14,239 nucleotides of DNA. It comes from Wolbachia pipientis. GTDB taxonomy: Bacteria > Pseudomonadota > Alphaproteobacteria > Rickettsiales > Anaplasmataceae. The notes beneath the pieces are model-generated. The model ran no database searches. It saw only the letters and a list, made by a program, of their open reading frames with translations, and was not told the DNA's origin. A program made the position numbers and the translations under genes. The stretch's first letter is position 1. Every line of letters starts with the position of its first letter. The stretch lies in the NCBI RefSeq assembly GCF_023661085.1, contig NZ_JAHDJT010000013.1, positions 1 through 14,239 of the forward strand. The letters are read 5' to 3'. This document shows positions 12,679 to 14,239 of this stretch, piece after piece.

Positions 12679-13998
12679 TTATTCCTTTAACCTTGTAACG
12701 ATGTTCTCTCTGCCGATAAAAATTAATAGTTTAGCGAGTTCTGGACCTGTTTTTGTCCCTGTTAGGGCTAGACGTAGCTGCATAAACAAGTCTTTTGCCT
12801 TTATATCTACTTTCTGTTGAATAGCTTTGACCCACTCTGACAATGTGTTCTCATTACAATCACCTTGAGGTAATGCATTGAGAGCAACTTTTGCAAATTC
12901 CCTGTAGAGAATTACAGGTTCTATATTGGACTTACATATCTGCCACCACTTAGCTACCTCAGAAAATCTTTCTATATTGCTTCTTATAAAATACCAAAAC
13001 TCCGAAGAGTTCACTCCAGTTTGACTTAAACGCTCTTCCACCATTGCAAATGACATTTGTTGTAGGACTTTGCTATTTAGCTTATACACTTCACTTAAGC
13101 TAAACTGTGCGGATGCTGAGCTAAATTTTTCAATGCCAAATGAGTCAATTAAAGACTGGATACTAACATGGGCTTCGATAGGGTCTGAAGTTCCAAGTTT
13201 TGTCAAATAACTAGCCAGTGCCATTGGTTCAATTTCATCTTCTTTGATGGATTTGATATCCAATCCACCTTTGCGTTTTGATATTTTGCTATCATCAAAA
13301 TGTAGCAGAGGAAGATGAGCAAACGTCTGAATTTTCGCTTTTAATGCTTGAATCATTTGTATCTGCACTGCGGTGTTAGTTACATGATCTTCCCCGCGTA
13401 CAACATGGGTTACATTAAAGTCAATATCATCAATAACAGAAGGTAACATGTATGTGTAAATTCCATCTTCTCTTTTTACTATGGGATCACTAACGTGACT
13501 TGCTGCAATGTTTATTTCACCTTTAACTTCATCATTCCAGTTAACAACTTCGTTTCTATCCAACCTAAATCTAAAATGTGGTTTTCGTCCTTCCTGTTCA
13601 TAACGAATTTTCTCTTGCTCAGTGAGAAATAATGCGCTCCTGTCATATACCGGTGGTAGTCCCTGTTTTAACTGCAATTTGCGTTTAATATCTAACTCTT
13701 CTCTTGTTTCATAGCACACATAAATATGTCCTTCTTTTATTAACTGCGAAAACACCTCATTGTAGCGCTCAAAACGCTCTGATTGCTTAAAGTTTGAATC
13801 CCAATCTATACCAACCCATCTCAAGTCTTGTATGATGCTGTCTATGTATTTAACATCTGAGCGCTGAAGGTCAGTATCGTCGAAACGAAGTAGAAACTTT
13901 CCATTTTGACTACGTGCGTACATCCAGCAAATGAGTGCAGTGCGGACGTTTCCTACATGAAGGTAGCCAGTTGGGCTTGGAGCGAATCTTGTTAACAT
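12679..13998 (-). CDS. gltX: glutamyl-tRNA synthetase
   Basis: A 439-residue class I synthetase that charges tRNA-Glu. In organisms that use GatCAB, such an enzyme (or a second GluRS copy) also mischarges tRNA-Gln. The Rossmann core begins [18 protein letters not shown] (5-22), with HVGN as the HIGH motif, followed by [11 protein letters not shown]. Also seen are [29 protein letters not shown] and the KMSKS-equivalent KISKR (238-242). The C-terminal helical part forms the anticodon-binding region. The frame is open for 40 further codons upstream to 14118, but the family N-terminus is at [11 protein letters not shown], so ATG 13998 is the start. Alphaproteobacteria often carry two gltX genes; which paralogue this is cannot be settled here. 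Confidence 0.94.
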   Translation of the reverse strand: MLTRFAPSPTGYLHVGNVRTALICWMYARSQNGKFLLRFDDTDLQRSDVKYIDSIIQDLRWVGIDWDSNFKQSERFERYNEVFSQLIKEGHIYVCYETREELDIKRKLQLKQGLPPVYDRSALFLTEQEKIRYEQEGRKPHFRFRLDRNEVVNWNDEVKGEINIAASHVSDPIVKREDGIYTYMLPSVIDDIDFNVTHVVRGEDHVTNTAVQIQMIQALKAKIQTFAHLPLLHFDDSKISKRKGGLDIKSIKEDEIEPMALASYLTKLGTSDPIEAHVSIQSLIDSFGIEKFSSASAQFSLSEVYKLNSKVLQQMSFAMVEERLSQTGVNSSEFWYFIRSNIERFSEVAKWWQICKSNIEPVILYREFAKVALNALPQGDCNENTLSEWVKAIQQKVDIKAKDLFMQLRLALTGTKTGPELAKLLIFIGRENIVTRLKE

Positions 13999-14026
13999 CC
14001 AATTTATGGTTCTGATTTGTTCTAAT

Positions 14027-14056
14027 TTTATATAAATATATGGCCAAAGCAAGCAA
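14027..14056 (-). promoter_or_regulatory. weak candidate promoter for gltX
   Basis: On the minus strand, TTGCTT (14056-14051), an 18-nt spacer, then TATAAA (14032-14027). Transcription would begin near 14020, about 22 nt before the ATG at 13998, which also supports the shorter GltX start. Confidence 0.35.
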
Positions 14057-14118
14057 AGCAGTTGCGCAACACTAGGTAGCATAGAAAAACCTCTTGGCAA
14101 ATTCCTCCAGTTCCCCAA

Positions 14119-14176
14119 AACTGTACGAACATTGTGAGTGTCATGCCAGCGTCACGCGCACAACTGTACGAACATT
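14119..14176. repeat. pair of 15-bp direct repeats
   Basis: AACTGTACGAACATT occurs exactly at 14119-14133 and again at 14162-14176, a period of 43 nt. The 28 nt between them (GTGAGTGTCATGCCAGC, then GTCACGCGCAC) are GC-richer than the surroundings and contain short imperfect inverted matches (GTG..CAC). It looks like a dispersed intergenic repeat, but the family is not identified. Confidence 0.6.
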
Positions 14177-14180
14177 AATT

Positions 14181-14239
14181 ATGAAAAAGAAAAAAGATAA
14201 TAATCGTAGATTTTGTCTGGATTTCCACCACAGTATTCA
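14181..14239 (+). other. possible 5' end of an ORF at the window edge
   Basis: ATG at 14181 opens a frame that runs to the window end (MKKKKDNNRRFCLDFHHSI). No Shine-Dalgarno is present, and minus-strand frames here are also open, one reading NPDKIYDYYLFSFS before a stop. With only 59 nt it cannot be decided whether either is real. Confidence 0.2.

Noticed and set aside
13999..14118. 40-residue N-terminal extension of GltX
   Set aside because: The family starts at [11 protein letters not shown]. The extension has no family counterpart, and a candidate promoter lies inside it.
1..14239. CRISPR array, insertion sequence or prophage genes
   Set aside because: There are no regularly spaced repeats with unique spacers, no transposase or phage structural motifs in any frame, and no terminal inverted repeats bounding a gene.

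Overview
The window looks like a piece of the chromosome of a Wolbachia endosymbiont (Rickettsiales, Anaplasmataceae). The reasons are the AT-rich sequence, a small ankyrin-repeat protein, a Ulp1-like protease of effector type, a Rickettsiales-type small hypothetical protein, and above all copies of a palindromic repeat starting GTCATC..TAGCTGACACTGGG, one of them translated inside a gene. This matches the protein-coding palindromic elements described in Wolbachia. The assignment is by recognition; no search was run.

Layout. 1-178: leader, with a good sigma70-type promoter and a possible coding fragment on the minus strand. 179-2400: a membrane-anchored Ulp1/C48-type cysteine protease, followed after 14 nt by a tRNA-dihydrouridine synthase (DusB). 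2524-4329: a PpiD/SurA-like periplasmic peptidyl-prolyl isomerase. 4330-5814: an accessory-looking stretch holding a repeat fragment, a very hydrophobic small membrane protein with an unusual leader, a short ORF or gene remnant, and an Hsp20 small heat-shock protein closed by a perfect 11-bp hairpin. 6025-8475: DNA topoisomerase I. 8571-8930: a short ankyrin protein. 9106-10227 (minus): a MidA/NDUFAF7-family methyltransferase carrying a 147-nt in-frame palindromic insert. 10308-10973: two abutting small genes of unknown function, the second DUF2610-like. 11011-11841 (minus): DapD. 11912-12319: a zinc-ribbon, single-pass membrane protein behind a perfect consensus promoter. 12427-12502: tRNA-Ala(UGC). 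12679-13998 (minus): glutamyl-tRNA synthetase. 14119-14239: a pair of 15-bp direct repeats and the window end.

Most genes are conserved housekeeping functions: tRNA modification and charging, envelope protein folding, DNA supercoiling, the diaminopimelate branch, and possibly respiratory complex assembly. Wolbachia keeps the diaminopimelate pathway for lipid II synthesis. The host-interaction candidates are the Ulp1-like protease and, more weakly, the ankyrin protein. No transposase, phage module, CRISPR array or rRNA is visible. The points most worth a second look are the Ulp1-like protease with its two N-terminal membrane segments, and the translated palindromic repeat in the methyltransferase.
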